Both the position numbers and the translations under genes were made by a program. The notes beneath the pieces are model-generated. The model ran no database searches, was not told where the DNA came from, and was given only the letters and a program-made list of their open reading frames with translations. 64,000 nucleotides of DNA. Source: CAWJHE01 sp963842455 (GTDB taxonomy: Bacteria > Chloroflexota > Anaerolineae > Anaerolineales > UBA4823). The stretch covers positions 51,264 to 115,263 of the forward strand of contig CAWJHE010000010.1 of assembly GCA_963842455.1 (NCBI GenBank), written 5' to 3'. This document shows positions 1-9,656 of the stretch, piece by piece. Every line of letters begins with the position of its first letter. Positions within the stretch are counted from its first letter, which is position 1.

Positions 1-38
1 TGAGTGACGGCTTGCTCATACAGGCGGCTCTTTTTCAT
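1..38 (-). CDS. Possible 5' end of a leftward gene (partial)
   Basis: Reading leftward from an ATG at 36-38 gives 12 stop-free codons (MKKSRLYEQAVT) before the window ends. The residues resemble the start of a small regulator, but no clear ribosome binding site precedes the ATG. The gene may not be real. Confidence 0.22.
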   Translation of the reverse strand, partial: MKKSRLYEQAVT

Positions 39-254
39 AAGAGCGTAGAGTGACCATAAATCCATGAAGACCACTCAGGCTTTCAGATTGTTCAATATGA
101 TGAATAATTAAGTATTATGGACCTTAAAAGCTCATTTGTCAATCAGTCCTGCTCCATAACCATCAGGTTGATTAGGCAGTGATCATAATCCAAGAGCTTT
201 TTTTGGGAGAAATTGGGATAATCTATGGCTTTAGATAGCATTATTCAATACGGA

Positions 255-1025
255 CTAAACCTGCTTCAAGACTAATGTCACCGGGCAGTGATCGGAGCCC
301 AGGATATCTTCGTGGATGACCACGTCTTGCACACGCTCCACTAACGAGCTGGTGACCAGGAAATAATCCAGACGCCAGCCAATGTTACGCGCCCTGGCGT
401 TCATTCGATAAGTCCACCAGGTGTACTGCACCCTTTCGGGGTAAAGCTGGCGGTAAACGTCTACCAGGTCATGCTGCAGGTAGGTATCGATCCAGGCGCG
501 CTCCTCGGGCATAAAGCCTGAGGTTTTCTGGTTCTCCTTGGGATTGCGCAAGTCGATTTCGTTATGGGCGGTGTTGAAATCCCCGCAAATAATCACCTTT
601 TCGCCAGCAGCGTGCAGATCGTCAACAATTTGTAGCAGGTCTGCATAAAAATTGAGCTTGAAAGTCAATCGTCCATAATCACGCTGCCCGTTCGGGAAGT
701 AAATATTAAAGAGCAAAAAATCGTCCAGGCGCGTAACAATCACACGGCCTTCCTGGTCGTAATCTAGAATCCCCAAACCGGTGCGCTGGTCCTGGGTTGG
801 CTGAGCCAGCCAGGTGGCCACCCCGCTGTAACCAGGTCGTTCAGCAGGATGCCAGATCTTGTGATACGCGTCAAACGGTTGCAGGGTGGATTCATCCAAT
901 TGTTCCGGTTTGACCTTAATCTCTTGTAGACAGAGTACATCGGGCCGTTCAGAAATTACCCAATCCAGGGCATTTTTTTGGAAGACGGCGCGCAGTCCAT
1001 TAACATTCCAGGTCGTGATTTTCAT
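255..1025 (-). CDS. xth: Exodeoxyribonuclease III (AP endonuclease)
   Basis: This 256-residue protein belongs to the ExoIII/APE endonuclease-exonuclease-phosphatase fold, which cleaves DNA backbones 5' to abasic sites and trims 3' blocked ends in base-excision repair. The family signatures are visible: the start MKITTWNVNGLRA, then LCLQEIK with the metal-binding Glu, the central ICGDFNTAH with the catalytic Asp-Asn pair, and the C-terminal GSDHCPV with the catalytic Asp-His pair. Length is normal for bacterial ExoIII. It stands alone, transcribed leftward, away from the repeat patch upstream of it. Cytoplasmic housekeeping repair enzyme. Confidence 0.95.
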   Translation of the reverse strand: MKITTWNVNGLRAVFQKNALDWVISERPDVLCLQEIKVKPEQLDESTLQPFDAYHKIWHPAERPGYSGVATWLAQPTQDQRTGLGILDYDQEGRVIVTRLDDFLLFNIYFPNGQRDYGRLTFKLNFYADLLQIVDDLHAAGEKVIICGDFNTAHNEIDLRNPKENQKTSGFMPEERAWIDTYLQHDLVDVYRQLYPERVQYTWWTYRMNARARNIGWRLDYFLVTSSLVERVQDVVIHEDILGSDHCPVTLVLKQV

Positions 1026-1137
1026 AAAACCACCTGTTTGATCGAAATCAAGTTGAGAATCTTTGAATTTGAAGTTACAATTTGAGCGGTATTCGTTCTA
1101 TTTGCTAGAATCAATTGTACCTTCAAATCTCAATGGT

Positions 1138-1530
1138 ACGCAAACTGAAGTTTGCGGATTTGCCGGAGGCAAATATTCTGTTCAGATAGTCGCAAAGTAT
1201 GCCAGCTGGGTTATACTGCTCAAGTGGTAGTTGTGAACAAACTGAACTTTGTTCTACATGCTGCCTTATCTGACAATGTTTGGATGTAACGCAAACTTCA
1301 GTTTGCGGATTTGCCAGCCGCCGGGAACAAACTAACAGTTTGTTCTACATACAAGATGTAACGCAAACTTCAGTTTGCGGATTTGCCGGAGGCAAATATT
1401 CTGTTCAGATCGTCGCAAAGTATGCCAGCTGGGTTATACGGCTCAAGTGGTAGCTTGTGAACAAACTAAAGTTTGTTCTACATAGCAAACTGAAGTTTGC
1501 TCTACATTTCAAACTAAAGGTTTGGTTTAT
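1138..1530. repeat. Palindrome-rich repeat patch with 122-bp direct repeats
   Basis: A segment of about 122 bp at 1138-1259 recurs at 1361-1483 with only a few differences (offset 223). A shortened copy lies between them at about 1284-1350. Each unit carries small inverted repeats of the type GCAAACTGAAGTTTGC and GAACAAACT-AGTTTGTTC followed by CTACAT. The rest of the 1026-1627 gap holds no convincing gene. The rightmost palindromes keep the aldo/keto reductase frame open upstream, so an annotator could wrongly extend that gene to 1457. They look like REP-type intergenic repeats. Confidence 0.8.
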
Positions 1531-1627
1531 AGAAAAATGCACAAAAAACTATAGGTTACAATGTTTGTCAAAGAAATTGGGTGAACGTCATCGTCACCCA
1601 TACCATTATCAGAATCGGGAGGATATC

Positions 1628-2599
1628 ATGCAAACAACCAATCTTGGCAGGACGGGATTAGAAGTCAGTCGCTTGTGCCTGGGCACCATGAATTTTGGAC
1701 CATTCACCAGCGAAGAGGATAGCTTTGCCATTATGGACAAAGCCCTGGAACTGGGAATTAACTTTTTTGACACAGCGAATGTCTATGGATGGAAAATTGG
1801 GGAAGGTGTGACCGAGCAAATTATTGGGCGCTGGTTTGCACAAGGCGGCGGTCGCAGAGAAAAGGTCGTGTTGGCCACCAAGGTCTTTGGACGGATGGGT
1901 GAATGGCCAAATGAGCGCTACTTATCCGCCTATCACATCCGCAGAGCATGCGACGAAAGCCTGCGCCGCCTGCAAACCGACCATATCGATCTCTACCAGA
2001 TGCACCATATCGACCGGAACACCCCCTGGGAGGAAATCTGGCAGGCGATGGAGGTGCTGGTGCAACAGGGCAAGGTGCTTTATGTGGGCAGCTCTAACTT
2101 TGCAGGATTCCACATTGCTCAAGCTCAAGCTGAGGCAAAAGCGCGCCATTTCATGGGTCTGGTGTGTGAACAAAGCCTTTACAACCTCAAAGACCGCATG
2201 GTTGAGTTAGAGGTGATCCCCTCCTGCCGCGCCCACGGATTAGGGTTGATCCCCTGGAGCCCACTGGGTGGTGGGCTGTTAGGCGGCGCTTTGGAGAAAA
2301 TCAGCCAGGGACGGCGGACATCAGAGCGACAGACAGAATTAATTGAGAAGCACCGTGCACAGCTTGAGAAATACGAGCTCCTCTGCCAAAAAATCGGTGA
2401 AAACCCGGCGGATGTAGCCCTGGGCTGGCTGCTCAATAACCCGGTTGTTACAGCTCCCATCATCGGACCACGCACGATCGACCAGCTAGTGGGTAGTTTA
2501 CGTGCTTTAGAGATCCCATTTACTCCAGAGATCTTGCAAAACCTGGATCAAATTTGGCCAGGACCTGGGGGTGAAGCTCCAGAAGCCTACGCCTGGTAA
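1628..2599 (+). CDS. Aldo/keto reductase
   Basis: This 323-residue NADPH-dependent oxidoreductase of the aldo/keto reductase superfamily is closest in style to YajO/IolS-type members. It starts MQTTNLGRTGLEVSRLCLGT, has the family NFFDTANVYG segment with the catalytic Asp and Tyr, then a lysine in the LATKVFG strand, HIDLYQMHH with the active-site His, and a C-terminal IIGPRT NADP-binding segment. The reading frame is open back to 1457, but the ATG at 1628 is chosen because it begins the family N-terminus and has a GGGAGG ribosome binding site at about 1617-1622. The substrate cannot be predicted. It appears to be a single-gene unit. Confidence 0.9.
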   Translation: MQTTNLGRTGLEVSRLCLGTMNFGPFTSEEDSFAIMDKALELGINFFDTANVYGWKIGEGVTEQIIGRWFAQGGGRREKVVLATKVFGRMGEWPNERYLSAYHIRRACDESLRRLQTDHIDLYQMHHIDRNTPWEEIWQAMEVLVQQGKVLYVGSSNFAGFHIAQAQAEAKARHFMGLVCEQSLYNLKDRMVELEVIPSCRAHGLGLIPWSPLGGGLLGGALEKISQGRRTSERQTELIEKHRAQLEKYELLCQKIGENPADVALGWLLNNPVVTAPIIGPRTIDQLVGSLRALEIPFTPEILQNLDQIWPGPGGEAPEAYAW

Positions 2600-2689
2600 A
2601 GCTGGATAGCTTATGAGAGCGAAAAAGGTTAAAATAAGCATGAAACCTTCAATTTTCGCCAGTTAAGCGACCAGATAAACAGGAGTTCT

Positions 2690-3856
2690 ATGCGAGAAAT
2701 TGCGATTATCGGCATCGGGCAGACCCCGGTCAGTGAGAATTGGGACCAATCGATCCGCGAGATTGCGGGAGAAGCGATTTTTTCTGCGTTGCAGGATGCC
2801 AGCCTGCAGAGAACCGATGGCTTGTTCATTGGAAACATGCTTTCCGGGATGCTAAGCAAACAAGAGCATCTCGGTGCATTAATGACTGATTGGATTGGCA
2901 TGCAGGGCATCGAAGCGTTTAAGGTAGAGGCTGCCTGTGGCTCGGGAGCTTCTGCATTGCGGATGGCCATCATGGCGGTTGCCTCCGGTGAGATGGATAG
3001 CGCCATCGCCGCCGGTGTAGAAAAGATGACCGAGACCAAAGGATCGGAAACCACGGCTGCCCTGGCAACTGCTGCCGACGCGGATTACGAGATCATCCAT
3101 GGGCTTTCCTTTGTCGCCATCAATGCCCTGGTCATGCAGCGCTATCTGCACGAATATGGCTGGAAGCACACCGATTTTGCCCCTTTCAGTATCAACGCGC
3201 ATGCCAATGCAGTCCATAACCCGAACGCCCGTCTGCGCGAAGCGATCAGTGAAAAAGATTACCACCGGGCGCGTATGATTGCAGCCCCAATTAACCTCCT
3301 GGATGCATCTCCGATCGGGGATGGAGCTGCCGCAGCAGTCATCGTCCCGGCGGAATGGGCGCGGCGAATGTTGCCCGCACGCCCCCTGATCACCATTGCC
3401 GGCTCAGCCAGCGCCACCGACCATCTGGCTGTCCACGATCGAAAAGAGCCCACCTGGTTATCTGCGGCAGAAAAATCTGCCAAAGCTGCCTATACTCAAG
3501 CTGGAGTGTCTCCCAAAGACATCGACCTGTTTGAATTGCACGATGCATTTTCTATCATGGCCGCCCTATCCCTGGAAGCTTGTGGTTTCGCGGAACGCGG
3601 CCAGGGTCCTCGCCTGGGATTGGAAGGCGAAATCGGTATTCATGGACGCCTCCCGGTAGCCACCCGAGGCGGACTGAAAGCCCGTGGCCATCCTGTGGGC
3701 GCTACGGGCATGTACCAGGTGGTGGAAGTTGTTCAGCAATTACGCGGCGAAGCTGGCGCTACCCAGGTAGATGGAGCCCGCATAGGTATGGCCCAGAACA
3801 TCGGCGGCAGCGGCGCAACCATTCTTACCCATATCCTCAAAAGACAGGATCCCTAG
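2690..3856 (+). CDS. Thiolase family protein (acetyl-CoA acetyltransferase, SCP-x type)
   Basis: This 388-residue thiolase-fold enzyme joins or cleaves acyl-CoA units by a Claisen reaction. The nucleophilic Cys lies in EAACGSGASAL, the HDAFS segment supplies the second catalytic region, and GHPVGATG carries the catalytic His. The C-terminal motif is NIGGSGA instead of the Cys-Gly-Gly of classic thiolases, as in archaeal/SCP-x-type thiolases. In archaea this type is often paired with a DUF35 zinc-ribbon/OB protein and HMG-CoA synthase. Neither is present here, so its pathway (fatty-acid breakdown or ketone metabolism) is open. A CAGGAG site precedes the ATG. Confidence 0.88.
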   Translation: MREIAIIGIGQTPVSENWDQSIREIAGEAIFSALQDASLQRTDGLFIGNMLSGMLSKQEHLGALMTDWIGMQGIEAFKVEAACGSGASALRMAIMAVASGEMDSAIAAGVEKMTETKGSETTAALATAADADYEIIHGLSFVAINALVMQRYLHEYGWKHTDFAPFSINAHANAVHNPNARLREAISEKDYHRARMIAAPINLLDASPIGDGAAAAVIVPAEWARRMLPARPLITIAGSASATDHLAVHDRKEPTWLSAAEKSAKAAYTQAGVSPKDIDLFELHDAFSIMAALSLEACGFAERGQGPRLGLEGEIGIHGRLPVATRGGLKARGHPVGATGMYQVVEVVQQLRGEAGATQVDGARIGMAQNIGGSGATILTHILKRQDP

Positions 3857-3967
3857 CGCGGGGAGTTTTTCAGTAGAAGGTTGATGGCTTCCAAACACAA
3901 ACCTTATGAGTCAAATGATGCAAATGAACCAAGCACCCTCCCATAAAGGAGCAAACTTTAAAACCAA

Positions 3968-6007
3968 ATGAAATATCGATTAATCATGATCGGCTTACTG
4001 CTAGGCTTGCTGATCCCTTCCTACAGCCAGGCGCAACAAAACACGAGCCCTAGCCTGGTAGTTACAGGTGCAGATAACCTGGAAAATTACCTGTCTTTTA
4101 GCCAGGCAGCGCTCAATCAGAGTGAAAATGCAGAGATCAACTTGCTGGTCCTGCCTTTTTCAATGGCTTCACATCCCCTGCAGATCAGTACTGACGAACG
4201 CGAGAGCAAATTGAAGGCAGCTGAAGCAGCACGTGCGGAAATCGAAGAATCTTGCAAACAAATCGTTCCCAATGCCCAAAATTGCTCTGTTCAGCTGGCC
4301 CCATTGCTGGTGCGGGCCGATGCCGAAGATGAACAACTCAGTGGCTTTTTTGAGGGTGAGTTAGATGGCATCTATCTGTTGTCCGGCGATCCACAAATCG
4401 CCATGCAGGTCATCGGTGAGACACCCATCCAAGCGGCGCTCAACCAGGCTTACAGGCAAGGTGTTGTTATCGGCGGCAGCACTCCCGGTTCCTTTAGCAC
4501 GACTCTCGTCCAACCCTCGGGTACTGGCAGCCACCTGGACTCTGTTTTCAATTTCGGAGCACTGAGCCTCTATGAAGCTCCTGGCGATCAAACGCTGGAA
4601 TTCCGCTTGCCTGCCGTCATGGTCAACCAGATCTTTGAACAGGATCAGCTGGGAATTCTATTACGCAGCATCACTATCGCTGGAGCGCCAACAATCGGGT
4701 TTGGCCTGCCTGCAGAATCCAACCTGCTGGTAAGCGATAACCAGCGACTGCAAACAATCTCTGATAACACCCCGGTATTTATCCTGGATGCTGAAAGCTA
4801 CCATGCAGCCCAAAGCGTGCGCTATACGGGTGCTTTTAAGCCCACTGGTTTGAGCAATGTACTGGTGCACTGGCTTCCCTCAGGTGAGCAAAGCTACGAT
4901 CTAATCTCGCGCCAGCATTCGCTGGCGCCCTCCGCCGAACGCATCAGACGCATCTCCAGGCCCTTACAGTTGCCAGACGGAGCGGGGACGCTTTATTTGA
5001 GCGCTGATCTGATCGAAACCAGTGGATTAAACACGGCCAGGACCCAATTTATCAACCAGGCAGGCGGACAAAAAGCCAAACTGCTGATCCTGGCAGCTGG
5101 TTACACCGCTGAAAATGAAGAAGAGTACTTGGCTGCCTTTTTTACAGGCGCATCCGCTGTGGATATCCAGGTGCTTTCATTGCCTGTAGCAGATGCTTCT
5201 CCAATTACCATTCCTGACGACATCAGCGGGATCGTGGTCAGTGCACCTTCAACAGATAGCCTGGAGCTTCAGCAATTGCAGGCTATTGACGCAAGTTGGC
5301 GTGCTGGTATTCCCATCTGGCTTAACCACGCTGCGGTATCATGGATTGGTGCGAGCTACACTATTCCGGCTTCTGCACAAAACCAGACCGAAGCTTTCTT
5401 GTTCACTCCTGAACAACTCTACGCTGGTCTGAACTGGCTTCCGGCAGGTTTTTACACTCAGATTTGGAGTGAGAACCGCTGGGCTGAGCTATTTTCGTTG
5501 GCCTACCTCCAACCACAGAACTTGGTGCTAGGTCTACCTTCCCGAACCGGGTTAGAAATTTCATCCTTAGGAGCCCGTGTGTGGGGTGAAGACGTACTTT
5601 TTAGCCTGGATCTCTCGCAGGCGACCCTCGTAGACGGCGGCGTGGCAAATGGATTAATCGATATCTTTGCTCCGCAAGAATTAGTTACCTACCCTATCGC
5701 AGATCAGTCAGCCCTCCCGGTCGCAGCCAACACACCGGCTTTGCCAACCGCTACATTCACCCAATACGTGGTTACACCCAGCTTGACTGCTACAGCGACC
5801 CCAACCAGTACTCCTTCGCCTGTTCCCACCGAGACGCTACGCGTTCGACCGACAGCAACTATCAAACCTACCCACACACCGCCGCCCATCCCGCCTCCCC
5901 CGGATCCGGCGCGCATGAATTTCATGGTGGTTATCACGCTGATCATGACAATCATCATCCTGTTTGGCATCTGGCTCAACCGCCAATGGATCAAAGGTAA
6001 CCATTAA
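3968..6007 (+). CDS. Membrane-anchored secreted protein with cyanophycinase-like (S51) domain
   Basis: The 679-residue protein has an N-terminal signal peptide (about residues 1-22), a large extracytoplasmic part, a Pro/Thr-rich linker (about 590-640) and one C-terminal transmembrane helix with a short basic tail. Residues 25-260 resemble cyanophycinase/peptidase S51, which cuts Asp-Arg polymers with a Ser nucleophile. Here the expected Gly-Ser-Ala-Gly turn reads VVIGGSTPGS with a Ser at about 171, so activity is uncertain. A second alpha/beta unit at about 365-470 (KLLILAAGYTAENEEEY) looks like a degenerate repeat of the same fold. It may be a cell-surface peptidase or binding protein. No linked cyanophycin synthetase was seen. 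Confidence 0.6.
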   Translation: MKYRLIMIGLLLGLLIPSYSQAQQNTSPSLVVTGADNLENYLSFSQAALNQSENAEINLLVLPFSMASHPLQISTDERESKLKAAEAARAEIEESCKQIVPNAQNCSVQLAPLLVRADAEDEQLSGFFEGELDGIYLLSGDPQIAMQVIGETPIQAALNQAYRQGVVIGGSTPGSFSTTLVQPSGTGSHLDSVFNFGALSLYEAPGDQTLEFRLPAVMVNQIFEQDQLGILLRSITIAGAPTIGFGLPAESNLLVSDNQRLQTISDNTPVFILDAESYHAAQSVRYTGAFKPTGLSNVLVHWLPSGEQSYDLISRQHSLAPSAERIRRISRPLQLPDGAGTLYLSADLIETSGLNTARTQFINQAGGQKAKLLILAAGYTAENEEEYLAAFFTGASAVDIQVLSLPVADASPITIPDDISGIVVSAPSTDSLELQQLQAIDASWRAGIPIWLNHAAVSWIGASYTIPASAQNQTEAFLFTPEQLYAGLNWLPAGFYTQIWSENRWAELFSLAYLQPQNLVLGLPSRTGLEISSLGARVWGEDVLFSLDLSQATLVDGGVANGLIDIFAPQELVTYPIADQSALPVAANTPALPTATFTQYVVTPSLTATATPTSTPSPVPTETLRVRPTATIKPTHTPPPIPPPPDPARMNFMVVITLIMTIIILFGIWLNRQWIKGNH

Positions 6008-6053
6008 GCGGTACAATATCTGGTAATTCTCATCTTACAAGGGATTTTTTCGC

Positions 6054-7430
6054 ATGGATTTACGACTTTATGACACTTATACCCGTTCCTTACGGACATT
6101 TGAGCCATTACATGCCCCAGATGTAGGCATGTACACTTGCGGTCCTACAGTTTACGACTACGCCCATATCGGCAATCTGCGTACCTATATTTTTGAGGAT
6201 ATTCTGCGACGCGTGCTGGAGTTCAACCAGTATCAGGTCAAACATGTGATGAATATCACCGATGTCGGTCACCTGGTATCCGACGCCGATACAGGAGAAG
6301 ACAAAATGGAAAAAGGCGCCAGGCGTACGGGTAAAAGCGCCTGGGAAATCGCCGAATACTATACACAGGCATTTATCCAAGATTTGCACCATCTCAACAT
6401 TCTCGAACCGGTAACCTGGTGCCGGGCCACAGATCACATCGAAGAGCAGATCGAAATGATCCGCTGCATCGAGGAACACGGTTTCACCTACCGCACTTCC
6501 GATGGTATTTATTTTGATACTTCACGCTTGAGTGAATATGGCAAGCTGGGTTTGTTGGATATTGAAGGATTGCAGGCTGGCTCCCGCATCGAGATGGGCG
6601 AAAAACGCCACCCCACCGATTTTGCACTGTGGAAATTCAGTCCCAGCGACAGGCAGCGCCAGATGGAATGGGAAAGTCCATGGGGTAAAGGCTTCCCTGG
6701 CTGGCATATTGAATGCTCCGCAATGTCTGCCCGTTACCTGGGATCATTCTTTGACATTCACTGCGGCGGTGAAGACCATATCACCGTGCACCACACCAAT
6801 GAGATTGCCCAAACCCAAGCTTGCCATGGCACCAACCTGGCCAATTTTTGGGTGCACGGCTATTTCTTGCAAATTGACGAGGCCAAAATGGCCAAATCGG
6901 CGGGAGAGTTCCTGCGGGTGAAATCCCTGATCGACCGGGGATATGATCCTTTAGCCTATCGTTTCTTCTGCCTGGGCGCCCTTTACCGCGCCAAGCTAAA
7001 CTTCACCTGGGAAGGCTTGGACGGCGCTTCGGTATCCCTGAACCGGCTACGCAACATGGTTTACGAATGGGGCGAGGCGGGAACAGTCGATGAAAATTAT
7101 ATGGAGCAATTTGTTCAGCAGATCAACGACGATCTGAATATGCCCAGAGCCCTGGCTGTCACTTGGGATTTGGCGCGCAGTCAGCTGCCAGCCTCCACAA
7201 AAAAGGCAACCATTCTGATCTTCGATCGGGTGCTCGGATTGCGCCTGGCAGAATGGCAGCCGCCGGAAGAAATTATCCCAGAAGAGATTACCAGCCTGGT
7301 TGAACAACGCAGCCTGGCTCGAAAAGAAAAACGCTGGGCAGATGCAGACAGCCTGCGCCAACAGGTGTCGGATGCTGGTTTTGAAATAGAAGATACCCCG
7401 CTTGGTCCAAAAGTTAAGGTGAAGAAATGA
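6054..7430 (+). CDS. cysS: Cysteine--tRNA ligase
   Basis: This 458-residue class I aminoacyl-tRNA synthetase charges tRNA-Cys. The first zinc Cys is in MYTCGPTVYDYAHIG, which also holds the HIGH-like motif. WHIECSAMS and GGEDHITVHHTNE give the remaining zinc ligands, and the KMSKS loop reads KMAKS followed by AGEFLR. The C-terminal DALR-type helical domain ends in the short basic EKRWADADSLR region. Length is typical. The stop overlaps the start of the CooC-like gene by four bases (ATGA), so the two are probably translationally coupled. Confidence 0.96.
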   Translation: MDLRLYDTYTRSLRTFEPLHAPDVGMYTCGPTVYDYAHIGNLRTYIFEDILRRVLEFNQYQVKHVMNITDVGHLVSDADTGEDKMEKGARRTGKSAWEIAEYYTQAFIQDLHHLNILEPVTWCRATDHIEEQIEMIRCIEEHGFTYRTSDGIYFDTSRLSEYGKLGLLDIEGLQAGSRIEMGEKRHPTDFALWKFSPSDRQRQMEWESPWGKGFPGWHIECSAMSARYLGSFFDIHCGGEDHITVHHTNEIAQTQACHGTNLANFWVHGYFLQIDEAKMAKSAGEFLRVKSLIDRGYDPLAYRFFCLGALYRAKLNFTWEGLDGASVSLNRLRNMVYEWGEAGTVDENYMEQFVQQINDDLNMPRALAVTWDLARSQLPASTKKATILIFDRVLGLRLAEWQPPEEIIPEEITSLVEQRSLARKEKRWADADSLRQQVSDAGFEIEDTPLGPKVKVKK

Positions 7431-8215
7431 AATTAGCCATTACAGGAAAAGGCGGCGTTGGCAAAACGACTTTGGCAGCCTTATTGGCTCAGTCTTACGC
7501 GGACCTGGGGCGTGATGTATTGGCTGTAGATGCTGACCCCTCACCCTGCCTGGCCGGAGCGCTGGGTTTCCCGGATGAGCTGCGCAACCAGCTGCACCCA
7601 ATTTCCCAGATGGATGACCTGATCTACGAACGCACGGGTGCAAAACCTGGTACAGTAGGCGGGTTTTTCACCATAAACCCCCGTGTGGATGACATCCCGG
7701 AACGCTTTTCCGTCAAACATCGCAATGTGCGCTTGTTGGAGATGGGTGCTGTTGACCTGGGCGGTTCGGGTTGCATCTGCCCGGAAGCCGCTATGTTGAA
7801 AACGTTATTTACCCATCTGCTATTTCGCAAAGACGAAATTCTGATCCTGGATATGTATGCTGGGGTCGAACACCTGGGACGGGCCACGGTAGACTTTGTG
7901 GATGCCATGCTGGTAGTGGTTGAGCCCACCCGCCGCAGCCTGGGCACTGCCGCGCAGATCAAGAAACTGGCCAAAGATATCGGTCTTACCCGTTTATGGC
8001 TGGTTGGGAATAAGGTTCGCAACCCTGATGAAGCCGAATTTTTAAACCATGAGACGCCTGGGCTGCCTGTCTTGGGTATGCTGACCGCCGACCTGGCAGT
8101 CCAAGAAGCGGACCGCATGGGAATTGCTGTGTACGATCATGTCCCCAGTTTGAAGGCAGAAGCCATGCGTATGGCCCAAATCCTGATATCCAATGCTGAA
8201 AGCGAAGAAAGTTGA
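7427..8215 (+). CDS. CooC-like ATPase (CO dehydrogenase/nickel-enzyme maturation type), copy 1
   Basis: This 262-residue MinD/SIMIBI-class P-loop ATPase has the deviant Walker A motif GKGGVGKTT at the extreme N-terminus and the CooC-style Cys-x-Cys segment GSGCICPEA in the middle, which in CooC forms a metal-binding dimer interface. Known CooC proteins insert nickel into carbon monoxide dehydrogenase using ATP. It is coupled to cysS upstream and followed after 10 bp by a second, divergent copy. No CODH, acetyl-CoA synthase or corrinoid protein gene lies in the window, so the client protein is unknown. Confidence 0.85.
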   Translation: MKLAITGKGGVGKTTLAALLAQSYADLGRDVLAVDADPSPCLAGALGFPDELRNQLHPISQMDDLIYERTGAKPGTVGGFFTINPRVDDIPERFSVKHRNVRLLEMGAVDLGGSGCICPEAAMLKTLFTHLLFRKDEILILDMYAGVEHLGRATVDFVDAMLVVVEPTRRSLGTAAQIKKLAKDIGLTRLWLVGNKVRNPDEAEFLNHETPGLPVLGMLTADLAVQEADRMGIAVYDHVPSLKAEAMRMAQILISNAESEES

Positions 8216-8225
8216 GGACAGATTT

Positions 8226-9018
8226 ATGACAACAACCATCGCTCTTGCCGGCAAAGGCGGCGTAGGCAAAACCACGATTGCCGGATATGATCATAAAATA
8301 CCTCAGCCAAACTCAAAAAGGCGCCGTCCTGGCTATCGATGCGGACCCCAGCAGCAATCTGAACATGGTCTTAGGCCTGGACCTGGATTGGACCGTGGGC
8401 GACATCCGGGAAGACCTGCTCCACCAGGTGCAAAGCTCATTAACCACCAGCGGAGCAGCCATGGGCAGCCTGCCGGGCGGGCAGAGTAAACGTGATTACC
8501 TGGATTATCAGATTCGCTCCTCAGTTTCCGAGGGCGATACTTTTGACCTGATTGCAATGGGACGCTCGGAAGGTCCGGGCTGCTACTGTGCGGTCAACCA
8601 CAACCTGCGCGAAGTTATCGATAGCATCAGTAAAAATTATCGCTACATTGTGATAGACAATGAAGCCGGCATGGAACATCTGAGCCGGCGCACCACGCGT
8701 GATGTCCAGCATTTACTGGTGGTGAGTGATCCCAGCCAACGCGGTATCGTAGCCGCTGAACGCATTGCCTCCTTCCGTAAAGATATGGACATCCATATCG
8801 AAAATGCCTACCTGATCTTGAACCGCCTGCCAGACCACCAGAATATTCCCGAGGCCCTGCAGGAACGCATTGACCAGCTTGATATCCCCTTGTTGGGCGT
8901 AATTCCAGCCGACGAAGAGCTCACCCATCTTGAATTTAGCGGTCACCCATTGATCAATTTAGACGAGCATTCGCCAGTCTACCAGGCAGTGGCAAAAATG
9001 ATGAAGCAAATTTTGTAG
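8226..9018 (+). CDS. CooC-like ATPase, copy 2 (frameshifted as assembled)
   Basis: The second CooC-type ATPase starts MTTTIALAGKGGVGKTT and then leaves frame after about residue 20. The rest (MIIKYLSQ onwards, with the VLAIDADPSSN switch region and GPGCYCAVN with the Cys-x-Cys pair) continues in the +1 frame to 9018. Dropping one surplus base near 8285-8288 gives a 263-residue protein, almost the same length as copy 1. Either a sequencing insertion or a recent frameshift is possible. The two copies are clearly divergent, so they probably serve different client metalloproteins or act as a heterodimer. Confidence 0.8.
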
Positions 9019-9062
9019 ACTTTCCGGCTTGTTACCGGAACATGTGATTATCGAGGCGTAAA

Positions 9063-9656
9063 ATGGCGACAATCACGATTTCCAGACAAATGGGCAGCTT
9101 GGGAAGCCGGGTTGCCAGGGAAACTGCCGATCAATTGGGCTATCGTTTGCTATGGCGAGAATTAATCAACCAGGCTGCCAGAAGAGCAGGCACACCAGAG
9201 ATGGCGCTGGCGGCCATGGATGAGCTGGGGCTTCTGAATATCCGCACCTCCAGCCGTGCAGTTCAGGCCTATCGCATCGCTCTTGAACAGGTAGTCTTGG
9301 AACAGGCGCAGAAAGGCAACGTTGTCATCGTGGGTCGTGCTGGGCAAGCCATCCTTGGGTCTCGTCCAGATGTGTTGCATGTACGCGTGATTGCGCCTTT
9401 ACTGCTAAGAGCAGAACGTCAGGCCGTCCAGGCCGGGGTCTCTTGGGATAACGCTATGGCTCAAGTCGAGGCCAGCGATCTGCATCGTGCCCGTTTCCTG
9501 CGCCGCTTTTACCAGGTTAAATTAGATGATCCACTGCTGTATCACCTGGTCATTAACACCGGTAACCTGAGCGTCTCTCAGGCTGCCGGGTTGATCGCCT
9601 TTGCTGCCAGGCAAATAGACTCATCAACGGACAACCATAGTGAACAATCCGGATAA
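9063..9656 (+). CDS. Cytidylate kinase-like P-loop protein
   Basis: This 197-residue protein of the cytidylate-kinase-like family (the AAA_26/PF13189 type) shows an N-terminal TITISRQMGSLGSRVA motif in place of the usual Walker A, VIVGRAGQAIL as the second strand, and the C-terminal VINTGNLS segment typical of this family. Related proteins are widespread in clostridia and Chloroflexota but their substrate is not established. The last 17 bp overlap the next gene, which uses a GTG start, suggesting a small operon with the next gene and hpt. Confidence 0.75.
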   Translation: MATITISRQMGSLGSRVARETADQLGYRLLWRELINQAARRAGTPEMALAAMDELGLLNIRTSSRAVQAYRIALEQVVLEQAQKGNVVIVGRAGQAILGSRPDVLHVRVIAPLLLRAERQAVQAGVSWDNAMAQVEASDLHRARFLRRFYQVKLDDPLLYHLVINTGNLSVSQAAGLIAFAARQIDSSTDNHSEQSG

